NCBI GenBank assembly: GCA_023376005.1
Contig: CM042157.1
Location: 67,652,960 to 67,716,959 of the forward strand
DNA length: 64,000 nt
Source: Doryteuthis pealeii
Taxonomy: Eukaryota > Mollusca > Cephalopoda > Myopsida > Loliginidae
Direction: 5' to 3'
The first letter of the stretch is position 1. Each line of letters starts with the position of its first letter. Both the position numbers and the translations under genes were made by a program. Below, piece by piece: positions 10,325 to 21,649 of this stretch. The notes under the pieces are model-generated. The model did no database searches and had not been told where the DNA came from. It saw only the letters and a list, made by a program, of their open reading frames with translations.

Positions 10325-10400
10325 ATTTTTATTCATATTCTATTTATAAGGAGTGTGCACTGTATAACTTTACAGACTAAATTAGGGCCATATAAATGTA
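10325..10400. repeat. dispersed 60-bp repeat
   Basis: TATTTATAAGGAGTGTGCAC followed by TGTATAACTTTACAGACTAA recurs at 11838-11900. Function unknown. Confidence 0.7.
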
Positions 10401-10827
10401 ATCATAAGTTCTTCCATCAAGCTTTCTTCCTTCAGAGTGAATAAGCCAGAGGAAGTTTGAGCTTGAAGAGCATCAAACTTATTCAACATACTTATGTATA
10501 TGAATAACAAACTTACTGACTTAGCACTTATAAACAAACACAAAAGGAATGAACTGGTCAAGCACCCTGTATATCACTGTTTGTAAAGCCCTTCGAATGA
10601 GTGAATCAATTCAATAAAACCGATCCTATTTCTCTCTAGGGGTTCCATTATGGATTCTTATCAAAACCCATTTATCTAGTCCTGTTCTTGAATATTAGCT
10701 TAATATGCATGTAAAGATTCATCATGAATCTGGTTATACAAAGAGACAGAAATTGCCATTTATGTTGTAGATTATTAATTAAAAAATAAAACACTTTATT
10801 CTAATGATAAAAATTTAGAATTTATTG

Positions 10828-10975
10828 TGATTATGGACCATTTCCACTCGTGGGTATCTGGGGCCCACAAAGCTTCTTCAGAGCACGTATATCTTTTATT
10901 TAGACCAGGTCCAGATACCCACGAGTGGAAATGGTCCATAATCACGATACCCATGGTATTTAAGGCCTTTTTATT
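10828..10975. mobile_element. foldback unit with hammerhead-like relic
   Basis: GATTATGGACCATTTCCACT at the left is repeated inverted at 10917-10950, with the AGATACCCACGAGTGG segment. On the minus strand CUGAAGA, a GTGGG/CCCAC stem and GAAA are in hammerhead order, but I find no stem I pairing. (TA)n begins at 10980. Confidence 0.5.
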
Positions 10976-10976
10976 C

Positions 10977-11009
<33 letters not shown>

Positions 11010-11017
<8 letters not shown>

Positions 11018-11297
11018 GATGCTGATAGGTATACATTCTGTGTCCCTGATGCACAACAATCTAAAAGGACGCAGTAAAATCATATCCATGCATCTCAGTG
11101 TTTTCTTTTTTCTTCCTCCACCATTTCAAGCTAAGTGTAAATACATTTCAATAGTTTCTTAGGAATGAATTACACAGGATATGTTACAATGTAGGAGTTA
11201 GATGGCTTTAGTTGGGACCCATAAATTTTCCTGGGGACTCATTCAAACAAATATGTGCATCCCAGGATGCACTTAATCAAAACGCTCTCAGTATCAC

Positions 11298-11300
<3 letters not shown>
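11010..11300 (+). mobile_element. MITE-like repeat M3
   Basis: M3 starts with GATGCTGATAGG, runs through GGACGCAGTAAAATCATATC and CACCATTTCAAGCTAA, and ends in AGTATCAC. Ends read ATGCTGATA and TATCAGCAT in better copies, i.e. short terminal inverted repeats. Other copies: 12378-12800 (interrupted), 17627-17885 and 20948-21290. Confidence 0.65.

Positions 11301-11303
<3 letters not shown>

Positions 11304-11366
<63 letters not shown>
11304..11366. repeat. (AT)n microsatellite
   Basis: About 31 AT units. A second (TA)n at 11419-11444 brackets the hammerhead motif between them. Confidence 0.95.
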
Positions 11367-11368
<2 letters not shown>

Positions 11369-11374
11369 AAGTAA

Positions 11375-11418
11375 ACTACAGACACGTGTTTCAAGGTATC
11401 ACCTCTCATCAGTGCAGT
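11375..11418 (-). ncRNA. hammerhead ribozyme motif, complete core
   Basis: Minus strand: stem I ACTGCA/TGTAGT (6 bp, one G-U), CUGAUGA, stem II GAGGT-GAT-ACCTT, GAAA, stem III AC/GT with loop ACGT, cleavage base C before TGTAGT. Every conserved core position is present. It is bounded on both sides by (TA)n. Related but damaged copies are at 13074 and 50551, all sharing GAAACACGTGT. Expected product: self-cleavage of an RNA transcribed leftward. Confidence 0.82.
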
Positions 11419-11445
11419 TATATATATATATATATATATATATAT

Positions 11446-11700
11446 GGGCCAGGTTAGCTCAGTCGGTAGAGCGTTCGGCTAGAAACCACAAGGTTCCTAG
11501 TTCGATACCGGTCCTCGCCAACTCAGCGTATGAGTAGCACAGGGATCTGTGCGGTAAAGTAAGGAGCTGATGGTAGGTGTGGCACTCCACTTCAGATGCC
11601 AAAAACAATCTCCTTGGTCTAGCGCTATTGGAAAGGGGATAGACTCCCTCGCTGACTGGCTGATACCGATATTAGGCCGCCCCGACGACATTACTTACTT
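11446..11700 (+). mobile_element. SINE A, full-length copy
   Basis: The tRNA-like head has the A box TTAGCTCAGTCGG and B box AGTTCGATACC. The body includes CAACTCAGCGTATGAGTAGC, ACAGGGATCTGTGCGG, GGAGCTGATGGTAGGTG and CTAGCGCTATTGGAAAGG. It ends CGACATTACTTACTTTTTA next to another (TA)n. Pol III internal promoters and the repeat tail define a SINE; the LINE partner is not identified. Confidence 0.88.
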
Positions 11701-11704
11701 TTTA

Positions 11705-11740
<36 letters not shown>

Positions 11741-11939
11741 CACACACACACACACACACAAATATTAACACATAGATAAGAAGATAAGATTCATTACAAT
11801 TCATAATATAAAAAACATGATTTTTTTAAAATAATTTATTTATTTATAAGGAGTGTGCACTGTATAACTTTACAGACTAAACTAGGGCCATATAAAGTAT
11901 AAATTTAAGAGGAGCCATAGTCTGTATAGTTTTACCAAC

Positions 11940-12185
11940 TGACTCAAGGGACCCGTTAATCGTTTCCAACTCGGGCTCAAGGGACCCCTTAAATCGTTTC
12001 CAACTCGGGATCAAGGGACCCCTTAAATCGTTTCCAACTCGGGATCAAGGGACCCCTTAAATCGTTTCCAACTCGGGATCAAGGGACCCCTTAATCGTTT
12101 CCAACTCGGGCAAGGGACCCCTTAATCGTTTCCAACTCGGGATCAAGGGACCCCTTAATCGTTTCCAACTCGGGCTCTTCAGCCC
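11940..12185. repeat. 34-bp minisatellite, about 8 copies
   Basis: Unit AAGGGACCCCTTAATCGTTT + CCAACTCGGGATC, containing AAGGGACCCCTT as a short palindrome. It ends 65 bp before transferrin exon 2. Confidence 0.93.
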
Positions 12186-12251
12186 CGATTTTTTTTTTTT
12201 GAGCCAAGTTTGTCAAGCTAAATATCTTATCTGAACAAAGAAGCAACTTAC

Positions 12252-12331
12252 CGATACACATTTAATTGTAGGAATAGTTGTAGCTAGATTCTGGCAATCT
12301 TCCGCCTTAGATGCAATATGACACCATTTTA
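12252..12331 (-). CDS. transferrin-family exon 2: start of N-lobe
   Basis: The exon is bordered by the acceptor TTCTTCTTTTACAG and the donor GTAAGT. It encodes (I)KWCHIASKAEDCQNL...TIKCVS. The K/R-W-C opening, a second Cys about ten residues on and the KC near the end are the usual first strand of a transferrin lobe, with cysteines corresponding to positions 9, 19 and 39 of human transferrin. It enters in phase 1 and leaves in phase 0, in agreement with exons 1 and 3. It sits between a 34-bp minisatellite and a split 260-bp repeat. Confidence 0.88.
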
Positions 12332-12377
12332 CTGTAAAAGAAGAAAAAGTTAATTAGGTCATTTCAACAATATCCAG

Positions 12378-12800
12378 GGATGCTGATAGGTACATATCCT
12401 GTATCCCTGATGCACAAAAATCTAAAAAGGCCGCAGTAAAATCATACCCATGCATCCCAGTGCTTTTCTTTTTTCTTCCCCCCCACCATTTCAAGCTAAC
12501 TGTACATACATTTCAATAGCTTCTTAGAAACTAATTACGTAGGATAGGTGATATACCCTATTGACCAATGTAATGCGCCGACGGGTTACTATAAGTAACA
12601 GGGATAATTGTGGCTTGGCAGTAAGCCAATAACTATTTGTCGGACGTAATTTCCACTTATCTGTATTGTATTTGTCTACTTTCTGTTAATACATTTTCCT
12701 ACATTTGTTACCCGTTGTTTTGTTCTTATTTGACCCCTTAAAACCTCACAACAATAGGTTACAAGACAGGAGTTAGACTGCTTAGATTTTCCCGGGGGAC
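12378..12800 (+). mobile_element. M3 repeat with a 207-bp insertion
   Basis: M3 sequence runs 12378-12546, is interrupted and resumes at about 12753 (GGTTACAAGACAGGAGTTAG). ATAGGT stands on both sides of the insert, suggesting a short target duplication. The insert is not seen elsewhere in the window. Confidence 0.55.
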
Positions 12801-12924
12801 TCATTCAAAGCAAGTATTTATAGAATTGCATATATATACATACATATATATATATATGCATACACACACACATATATATATAAAGAGAGGATATATATAT
12901 GCATGCACATACACATGCGCACAC

Positions 12925-12962
<38 letters not shown>

Positions 12963-13073
12963 GTTGTTCTGGTTCCAACGGGAGAAAATTTGATATTTTA
13001 TAAAAAAAGAAGAAGGTCTGCAAAATGTATTATGTTCTTAGAAAAAATGTTTTAATTCTTTTTATCTTATATA

Positions 13074-13113
13074 CGCAACACGTGTTTCTGATCTGTTGTC
13101 TTCTTCGGGCATT
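13074..13113 (-). ncRNA. hammerhead relic (H-B family)
   Basis: GAAACACGTGT with a following GCG remains, but the CUGANGA box reads CCGAAGA and stem II is not convincing. It is a decayed relative of 11375-11418. Confidence 0.45.
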
Positions 13114-13292
13114 GAGTTATTAATTTGACAGAATATGTCCGATATTTGATAGGTTGTGTGTGTTTCTGCAACTTTTCTGTTATGGCTGTTTAATAACGGT
13201 TGAACGTTACGTTATTCCAGGACGCACTAAATCAAAAAGCTATCAGCATCACTGAATATCCATTTTTTGATATCTATATATTAACACTATTC

Positions 13293-13479
13293 GATTATTT
13301 CCTATCAGTCTAACATAAACAAAGGGGAACCACTCTTGACTAATAAATTATTTATCTATTTATTGATCTACTAGGAAAAAAGAAGATGGGTTAGGGTTAG
13401 TTTAATGGGAAAATAAATAAATAATTTATCAGTCAAGAGTGGTTCCCCTTTGTTTATGTTAGACTCATAGGAAATAACC
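13293..13479. mobile_element. TIR element M2, second copy
   Basis: The arms (GATTATTTCCTATCAGTCTA and complement) pair, the flanking CACTATTC is duplicated at 13285-13292 and 13480-13487, and the core reads GGGTTAGGGTTAGTTTAATG. This confirms the 8-bp duplication seen at 0.85 kb. Confidence 0.85.
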
Positions 13480-14006
13480 CACTATTCTTAATACCCTCTG
13501 GTTAAAAATAAGATCATCCAAGATGAAATGCAAAAATGTAAATCCTGATTATCTGGTGTCGCTTATCCGCCGAATTCTTATTTCTTAAGAGTGTCGTCCC
13601 ATCAGTTAAATAAGCGGCCATTACCTTTTTTTATTATAAAGAAATAAAGGGAAAAAAAAGGACATGCTACACAGAAAAAAATATAAGAGAAAAAGAAAGA
13701 GTAGGGTAAAAATAGAGAGAGGGGTTGAGCACGTGGAAGTGATAATGCTAAACTGTTTCAATCGAACATAATGAAAAGAAGGAAAGAAAGACAAAAGAAA
13801 AGTGAGAGAGAGTTAAATCAAGATTATCATACTTTTTACATATTGAACTATTGGCAATAGCTCTTAAGTAAACATATCAAACGTTGTAATAATTAAATTA
13901 TCATACTTTGGTATATCCACAGGTCCTGCTAGTAATGTATTATTATGCATCTGATTAGGAATAACAATTTATTTGTCTTCATTTTTGAGAGGAGGCTTGA
14001 TAAGTA

Positions 14007-14428
14007 GGCTGAACTGGCACAAGGGTGTCAAAATTAGGGTGACCCAGAAAAAACAGAACCCACAAATTTTGTAATAAAACTGTTAATTTTAACTATGAGG
14101 GTCTAGGGTTAGAGTTTAGGGTTAGAGTTAGGGTTATGATTAGGATTAGGGTTAGGGTTGGGGTTTAGGGTTAGTTTAATGGGAAAATGAATAAATAATT
14201 TGGGTTCTGTTTTTTCTGGGTCACCCTGTATACCGGTGACCCAGAAAAAAACAGAACCCACTAATTTTGTAATAAAACTTAATTTTAACTAGGGTGTTTA
14301 GGGTTAGGGGTTAGGCTTAGGCTTCGGGTTAGGGTTTAAGGTTAGTTTAATGGGAAAAATAAATAAGTAATTTGGGTTCTGTTTTTTCTGGGTCACCCTA
14401 ATTTTGACACCTTTGTGCAAGTTCAGCC
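14007..14428. mobile_element. composite TIR element M1 with two cores
   Basis: The outer arms GGCTGAACTGGCACAAGGGT and GTGCAAGTTCAGCC pair over about 38 bp, and GATAAGTA is duplicated outside (13999-14006, 14429-14436). Inside are two units, each bounded by GTGACCCAGAAAAAA-type arms around a telomere-like GGGTTAGGGTTTAGG core. Non-autonomous, hAT-like by duplication length. Confidence 0.8.
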
Positions 14429-14879
14429 GATAAGTATTATTTTGATTTTTTTCTGATATGCTGTAAAACAAAAAATATAAGAATTAGTGGGGTATAAGTT
14501 TGAAGCTTACACTTGCATTCCTATAATGTATTAAAAAAAAAAAAAGATCCAGGAGAAAGCTCTAACCGCATCAGCGTGGATATGGCAGTCCTATATTGTG
14601 ACATCAAACGAATAAAATCTGGTGGTATTGTGAGATACTGCTGGGGCGCTCTGGGTTTGTGTTAATGATGCTTCGGCCCCAAAACCATGCCTGAACCCAG
14701 GATCATCATCTGGTGAAGGCTTTGTGAATGCTACTGTGTAAATAGCAGTCATTGTATGAAGATTATTTAGGCTATCCAAAAAAAGAACAACCCAATATAG
14801 AATATTTGGTAGGGAAGAGACAAAGTCAATTTATGCAGGTTAACAAAAAAAAAAAAAATAAATTATAAGTTAGTATTAT

Positions 14880-15195
14880 CTGCATTATTTGGACTATTGT
14901 CCTCATCTACATTGTTATCTGTATATTGTTTCGGCCGATATGCCCTCCGGCCTTCTTCAGGTATTTCTTGTCGGACTTGGGAACCTTCTTTTTAGACTCG
15001 AGGGCCATCACAGAACTTTGAACCTAACCCTTTATTCAGTCCACGGCGGTATCCTGTTCTCATTCCGCTAATCCTTGCTGGGGTAGGAGCTGTGTTAATT
15101 ATTTTTCTATGGAAGTGCCGCCTGTCAGGATTGAACCTGGAATCCAGAGATAACTGACACTTAGAACTGTCTTAATCTAACTACCTTATCCATTA
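14880..15195 (-). mobile_element. element I (tRNA-like head, hammerhead-like tail)
   Basis: The reverse complement begins with a tRNA-like head (TGGCCTAATGGATAAGG, GGTTCAATCCTGACAGG) and continues into the segment whose end reads CCTGAAGAAGGCCGGAGGGC, CGGCCGAAAC. Copies are at 31980-32450 and 61532-61850. The tail has hammerhead boxes with an extra base before stem II and little stem III. Confidence 0.6.
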
Positions 15196-15326
15196 GGCCA
15201 TGTGTCCAATTGGATCATCAAGCCTCATCTCAAACGTTGTGTCAGTAAAAGAGAAAGAGCTCAGAGATTGCATTGTTATGTGACCAATGGACACATAAAT
15301 GGGAAGCCCTGCCTCCACTATCAAAA

Positions 15327-15845
15327 GGGAGATGATTCTATCTTGTATCCCAACCAACAAACACAGACATGCATGAAGTACAAAAATTATCCATTCCCCA
15401 CAGCCAGTATTACAAAATCAGATTACACTGATCTTTCATTCTAGTGCATTGGGGAGGTGCAGGTGTGGGATAAGAATCCCCAGGACCAGAAGACCGGGGA
15501 AGAAGAAAAATTGATCTCAGCTCAATAGTCACGGATTTATACTCCGGTTTTATATGTTGATTGAAAAGTAACTCCCTATTTTAAACTATTTTTTTAATAT
15601 ACAGTTACATTTTTCTTAGAATATAAATCCGTGACTATTGAGCTGGGATCAATTTTTCTTCTTCCTCGGTCTTCTGGTCCTGGGGATTCTTATCCCACAC
15701 CTGCACCTCCCCAATGCACTAGAATGAAAGATCAGTGTAATCTGATTTTGTAATACTGGCTGTGGGGAATGGATAATTTTTGTACTTCATGCATGTCTGT
15801 GCTTGTTGGTTGGGATACAAGATAGAATCATCTCCCTTTTGTAAA
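15327..15845. mobile_element. long foldback F1, arms about 215 bp
   Basis: Left arm 15327-15545 (AAAAGGGAGATGATTCTATC...) is repeated inverted at 15625-15845 with few mismatches and a spacer of about 80 bp. A transcript would form a long double-stranded RNA. No target duplication was seen. Confidence 0.85.
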
Positions 15846-16073
15846 ATGTGTAAGGAGCACCATCTTGCATAAAAGTCAAGTCTTCAAGATTCTCCCAAGT
15901 ATTGACAAATGACCAGATTTAAATGAAACTGCATATAAAAAAAAATTATAGTTTAAAATAGTTACTTTTCAATTGGGTATTAAATCAGAGCTTCTGGCTG
16001 GCTACTCATGCAGACCACATCTACCCATTCATCTGAATTTGGTTATATATATATAGAGAGAAATTGCCCCAAT

Positions 16074-16165
16074 CGTAAAATGTGGAGGAGCACCTTCTTG
16101 CATAAAAAATATTATTGAAGACTTGATTTTTTATGCAAGAAGGTGCTCCTCCACATTTCACATAT
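16074..16165. repeat. inverted repeat with 37-bp arms
   Basis: GTAAAATGTGGAGGAGCACC and its complement GGTGCTCCTCCACATTTCAC flank a short AT-rich loop. A third partial copy is at 15850-15890. Confidence 0.85.
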
Positions 16166-16309
16166 CCACTATTTCCTCCCAATGGTAGCAGGTAACTAAC
16201 TTTCAACATGTTCATTCAGTAGAGTAGCTGTAAGAGTGTCAGGGTTACTTTTGAAAATTAATATCTTTTGAGGATTTTATGAAAAGGACAAAGTTTCAGA
16301 ATTTGTTAT

Positions 16310-16640
16310 TTTATGACGCATCAACCATTTTTGGGTTAAGTTTTTTTTTTTACGGCATATCAACCATTTTGAGGTTTGGTTTTTTTTTTACGGCATATCA
16401 ACCATTTTGGGGTTTGGTTTTTTTTTTTTCGGCATATCAACCATTTTGGGGTTTGGTTTGTTTTTTTACGGCATATCAACCATTTTGGGGTTTGGTTTGT
16501 TTGTTTTACGGCATATCAACCATTTTGGGGTTTGGTTTGTTTGTTTTACGGCATATCAACCATTTTGGGGTCGGCATATCAACCATTTTGGGGTTTGGCT
16601 AGTTTGTTTTACGGTATATCAACCTTTTTTGAGTTATTTA
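16310..16640 (+). repeat. 45-bp tandem array of the R1 left terminus
   Basis: TACGGCATATCAACCATTTT + GGGGTTTGGTTTGTTTG is repeated about 8 times in tandem, one unit shortened. The phrase is the left end of R1, so the terminus itself has been amplified. Confidence 0.9.
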
Positions 16641-16739
16641 ATGCCAAAACAACTCATTTTTGATAAACAAAGGACTCAGTACCTACAGTGGCTTAGGTGA
16701 TTACCCAATTAATTATTGAACAGACTCACGGCCGCTTAA

Positions 16740-17470
16740 CTTTATAGTTTGTTTGGTTTATTGGATTTTATAGCATGTCAACCCTTGCTGGGTTATTTTA
16801 TGCCAAATACACTGTTTTATTCATTCTTGTTGAGTATTTAATAATTTTTGTTTTTCAAACTCAGTTTTTTTAAACACATTCTTTAATACTGATTTTTTAA
16901 TCTATTTAACCCATAGATGAGACCCTAACAGGTACTACCACTCCAGGTCATAGTGGACTTGGCAGTAATGGCAATAAAGAGGTGCTTCACATTCCCCCAG
17001 GGTTCCAGAATCGGAACTTCATGACCAGATGCAGTTTAATGTCATACCCAGGACATCAAAACTTCATGACCAGATGCAGTTTAATGTCATACCCAGGACA
17101 TCAAAACTTCATGACCAGATGCAGTTTAATGTCATACCCGGGACATCAAAACTTCATGACCAGATGCAGTTTAATGTCATACCCGCGAGATCAAAACCCT
17201 CAGCCACTGCCATCTAGCACATACATGATAAAAACGTTTGGGCGATGCCATAAGGACAATCTAACCGAAGAAAGGGCCAAAGTGGAGTGTTGCATGTCAT
17301 GGACTGCATAGTCACCAAGATTCCATCCTTAATCATGGATCACCATCTACAGCCAATGGGTGGCTCCATTAGGGGGGGGGGGGTTACCCCTCTGTAGAGA
17401 TGCAGCCGGTGTGTTCTACAGCCCCAGTCAACAGGGCGGACCCTTTAATGCTGAATCAAGTCAGTGTTGA
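16740..17470 (+). repeat. repeat R1 containing a 45-bp x4 array
   Basis: An R1 copy from GCATGTCAACCCTTGCTGGG to GTCAACAGGGCGG. Within it, at about 17020-17195, ACTTCATGACCAGATGCAGT + TTAATGTCATACCC is repeated four times in tandem. The open frames there just follow the 45-bp period. Confidence 0.85.
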
Positions 17471-17626
17471 TAAACAAAGGACCCAAGTTGCTTACAGTAC
17501 CTGCTATTACTTAAGTGATTTCCCAGTTAAGTATTGAACAGTCTTATCACTGCTTAACTTCAGTGATCTAGAGGGAATTAGTGCTTTCACTTTGACCGTA
17601 AAAAAAAACTTTATTAGCATATGTCA

Positions 17627-17885
17627 GAGATGCTGATAGGTACGCATCCTGCGTCCCTGACGCACAAAAATCTAAAAGGACGCAGTAAAATCATATCCAT
17701 GCATCCCAGTTTTTTCCTTTTTCTTCCTTCACCATTTCAAGCTAACTGTAAATACATTGCAATAGTTTCTTAGAAACAAATCACGCAGGATAGGTTTCAA
17801 GATAGGGATTAGACGGCTTTAGTGGTTTCCCAAGATGTGCATCCCAGGATGCACTAAATCAAAAAGTTATCAGCATCACTGATAT
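17627..17885 (+). mobile_element. MITE-like repeat M3
   Basis: This is the cleanest M3 copy: AGATGCTGATAGGTACGCAT at the start and AGTTATCAGCATCACTGATA at the end, so the ends are inverted repeats. Confidence 0.75.
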
Positions 17886-18093
17886 GGATTGGGTTAAAGA
17901 TATTTGTGGAGATGGTAGATAACATTTGCATGTACCCCTCAACACACAGACACCATATCTTAAACTTGAATATCTTGCCGTTTGAATGAACACAAATGTT
18001 GGATTTGATGGTGAAAAAAAAAACAAAAAAACAGTACAATCATTAATATTTGAAATAAAAATAAAAATAAATAAAAGATAATGAGATACATCT

Positions 18094-18600
18094 TAATATA
18101 ATGGAGATTCAGTATGTGTCAGTAACCAAAACTACGTCACTAATTACGTCCCAATACCCTCAGGAATTGCCTAAGTTTATCAATGAGTATTTAATTTATA
18201 GTCAAAATCATTAATACATAAAATAAGTCTCATTTATTAACGATGTCTATGAAAATCTGAGTTTGATTTGCCTCAAAACAGCCCATGTTATTAGTGTGTT
18301 TAAAATCCTGCAATGTGTGTAATATATCACTAAGAAATAAATGTTTACATGATATATGGTTTGGTTAATTTACTTACTGGTTTTAACAAAACCGGGTTTA
18401 ATAAATAATTACTTGGTGTTATTGATTTCTAATATTGTTTTATTCTCCAACGTATTAAAATCAATCCTATGAATAATTTTATATAGAAACCAATTAAGAT
18501 ATAATTAAAATGTGTAATCTTTTTAAATGCATTCTTATTTGATTTCGTTAGTCTTTCTAATTTATATTTCATTACATTAAAACTTGTTAGTATATATAAT
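18094..18600 (+). mobile_element. diverged Helitron-like element
   Basis: It starts ATCTTAATATAATGGAGATT followed by a GTAACCAAAACTA segment, parallel to the Helitrons at 47-58 kb. It ends ACATTAAAACTTGTTAG without the hairpin. A reverse copy lies at 49795-50505. Confidence 0.55.
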
Positions 18601-18959
18601 TTTAAGAAAATTATAATATTTAAATTTATCAGAAAAGAGGGTCCCCAAGGAGGAATGATGCACTAACGTCATTTATGAATATGGGAGTGTTTTGAAATAC
18701 TTGTTTTAAGTTTCGAACAGATTGTTTCAGAAATGTTATTTTAAATGAAATTTAGGTGGAGTTTTGGAATGAACATTCCCCCCACCACACCTTTTTAGTT
18801 TTTGTTTTAATCTGTTTTGTCACATAGGTGGCAGGGAGTGTCATATAGGAAGGGCTGTATTGTAAATGGACCCCTCGTTGTATAACTATTTGGAATTTCC
18901 CTAATATTATTATCCTAAGAAATATCAGGTAGAAAAAAAGGCGGGGGGAGGTCACTCCC

Positions 18960-18995
<36 letters not shown>

Positions 18996-19770
18996 ACGTT
19001 TAACAAGTTTTTTCTCTTATCAATCACATCCTTAGATGATTAAATTACGGAAAGGAACAAAGTAAAGAAAAGAAAAAAAAAGAAAAAAAAGGAAAATTTA
19101 AAGTTAAAAAAAAAATCGGAGTGCGTATCTTGAAGATAACCGAATAATTGAAAGTAAAATTTAGTTCTTCAACTCCCTACAATCCACAATAGGATAATTA
19201 TGAAAATTTTCGTGAAAATCAGACCATTAATTGATTTTTCGTAGAATTTCTTAAAAAACCTCTAGTCATAATTTCATTAAAATCGGATAATTCCCTGATT
19301 TTTGGTAATTTTTAAAAAATCGCTAATTTTACATGAATTTTGTAAACACGCCATATTTCAAGAGCGTTAATAGCCGAACAGCAACGCGATCGAAATTGAC
19401 CAAAAAATTTGTTTTAAATGTATTGAAAATGAATTAAATGTGTAATATTATTTTGCTTTTTTATTGATGGTCATTATGTTACTACTTATCGATTTAGACA
19501 AAAGTTTGACCTTAAATAATCGATTTAATTAATTTTGATTCGTTTTTTTTTTAAACTAGCAGACTTTAGCAGACGATTTTTGGGTATAGCTACTATAAGA
19601 AAGACTCGTAGGCCACATTCAAAAGGTAGGCCACATACTATAATGGTACCCATCGATTTACGGTAGATAGCCAATACACAATTTTAGAGAGACACACACA
19701 TACACACACACGTTTTAAACATAAAAGAGTGTTTTATTACATCTACCGTAAGTGAAATCGTAGAAATCTT
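18600..19770. other. AT-rich intron sequence, no gene seen
   Basis: This holds a 29-base A tract at 18962-18990, A-rich tracts at 19060-19115, and a dispersed repeat (CATTAAAATCGGATAATTCC) at 19270-19320 shared with 23440 and 27300. No coding signal. Confidence 0.7.
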
Positions 19771-19775
19771 AAAAG

Positions 19776-20244
19776 TGCTGACTTCTGATTTTGGTCGGAA
19801 AATTAAAACGGAAAGTTTTTTGGTGATCCCCCATGACAGTTTAACTACAGTCTATGAATTAACATTTTGCGAATTGGGTTACGGTTTTAGGGGATTAAGG
19901 TTGTTTTTAATTAAGTATTGCTTAAAAACAACAAAAACCCAAATTACTATAGATTTAATTAACCATTGAAATTAATTATTGAATCTATTATTAAGACAGT
20001 TGTTTGTGTTAGTATTGCAATGTATAATTTCAATTAAACTTAGTTTAAAAATATATTTTTCAACATTAAATGTATAGTAATTTGGGTTTTTTGTTTATTT
20101 TTTTTTAAAGCAATACGTAATTAAAAATAACCTTAATCCCCTAAAACCGTAACCAAATTCGCAAAATATTAATTCATAGACTGTCATGGGGGATCACCAA
20201 AAAACTTTCCTTTTTAATTTTCCGACCTAAATCAGAAATCAGCC
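19776..20244. mobile_element. foldback F2 with 8-bp target duplication
   Basis: The arms begin TGCTGACTTCTGATTT and end AAATCAGAAATCAGCC and pair over about 180 bp. CTTAAAAG is duplicated at 19768-19775 and 20245-20252. Non-coding; hAT-like by duplication length. Confidence 0.85.
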
Positions 20245-20252
20245 CTTAAAAG

Positions 20253-20947
20253 TTCACTACAACTCAAATATTAAATGCGAATATCAGTGTATCACATTTT
20301 TTCAACTTTACTCTTCGATATATCATTTTGGAATCAAGCCGTCTCCGTGAGCAAATTCAAAACTTTCCGGGCCGAATCCGGAGCCGCAATCCGGTGCTTT
20401 GGATTTCCAAGTTTTAATTAAAATAATCAATTCAATTAATTTTAATTCGTTTTTAAAATGAAAAGCAGACGAAAAATTAGGTACGCCTAATATAATTAAA
20501 TATATATTTATTTTTTAGGAGACCGGGAATTTAATAATTAATGAAAAATCTATTTGAACATTCTCTCCCCAAAAATATTTGTTTCGTTATAGTCTATCTC
20601 TCTTTGCATACTTAACCCTTTTTCAGGCATAGCAACATTTTTGTAGTTTTATCGGCCTGCAAAAAGGTTTAAGATTGTTACTCTCTAAGTAGTATAATAA
20701 AGTGTGCAGCTGGCTTAGGGGGTGGGGGTCTGCGTGACTTTCCAGACATATGCCATATTGAGATAAGTAAATTAGAAAAACATTTTCAGACTGGCCACTC
20801 CTATTTTTCACAAGAGTTGTGAGAAAAAGAAATTTCTTAGGGCAGCATTCCTCTCACCACATTGTTAATTTTGTCTTTTACTCTTCTTTATTTTTTATTT
20901 TTTATTCTTTAACCATAAAAAGAACTATTATTACTATTATTATTATT
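20253..20947. other. AT-rich intron sequence, nothing recognised
   Basis: No coding, RNA or repeat assignment beyond an ATT run at about 20930-20950. Confidence 0.6.
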
Positions 20948-21290
20948 ACAGAGATGCTGATAGGTCCTGCGTCACTGACGCATTAAAAAAATAAAAGGAC
21001 GCAGTAAAATTGTATCCATGCGTCCTAGGGCCTAGGGCCCGCCATATCCAGATTTCAATATTTTCTTGAAAATAAATTACACTGTATGGGATACAAAGTA
21101 GATGTTATACGGCTTTAGTTGTTCATAGATAAAAAAAAAAAAAGAAAAAGAAAAAAGAAAAATTAAAAAAAAAAGAAAAAGAAAAATTGCAATTTATTAA
21201 GAAACTTTAGTTGGGACCCATCAAATTTCCTGGAGACTAATCTAAGTCAAATCTGTGCGTCTCAGGACGCTCTAATTTAAAAAAAAAAAT
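20948..21290 (+). mobile_element. MITE-like repeat M3, diverged
   Basis: GAGATGCTGATAGGTCCTGC and GGACGCAGTAAAATTGTATC identify M3. A-rich tracts have expanded inside it. Confidence 0.65.
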
Positions 21291-21358
21291 TGTTATTATA
21301 ATTACTATTATCGTCATTAGTATTATCATTATTTACTATTATCATTACAATTTACTCT

Positions 21359-21640
21359 TATTGGTTTTTCACACCAGTGTAAGGACTGATGGTCTGGTCT
21401 TTCACTGGAGTGAGTGACAAGTCTCCAGGATTCTTCTGAGTATTCTAGCCGATTTCAACAATGCTGTCGTCGGGATTGTCTCGTCTCAATTCTTCCTCTG
21501 ATTTCCAATTCCACCAGTCTGTTTTCTAAACTTTTGGGGGCCGTTCCAAGTGCACCAACTACAACTGGTATCACTTTCACGCTCCCTCATATTCTATAGC
21601 CTTTTCAATTCTCTAGCAAGGTCCAGGTATTATTATTAAT
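21359..21640 (-). pseudogene. R2-like LINE, 3' fragment
   Basis: The reverse complement encodes pieces of the C-terminal block seen better at 38.4 and 56.6 kb (NLARELK, VIPVVVGALGT, ILRRIL). It ends in the same 3' UTR phrase and an ATT tract. Frames are broken. Confidence 0.65.
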
Positions 21641-21649
21641 ATTGTTATT

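Noticed and set aside
11446..11530. Functional tRNA genes at the TAGCTCAGTCGG / GTTCGATACC sequences
   Set aside because: The same head recurs many times joined to the same 170-bp body and tail, so they are SINE heads. No acceptor stem pairs.
16279..16700. Overlapping 95-107 codon frames with FFYGISTILGFG units
   Set aside because: All three frames are open only because of the 45-bp array (divisible by 3).
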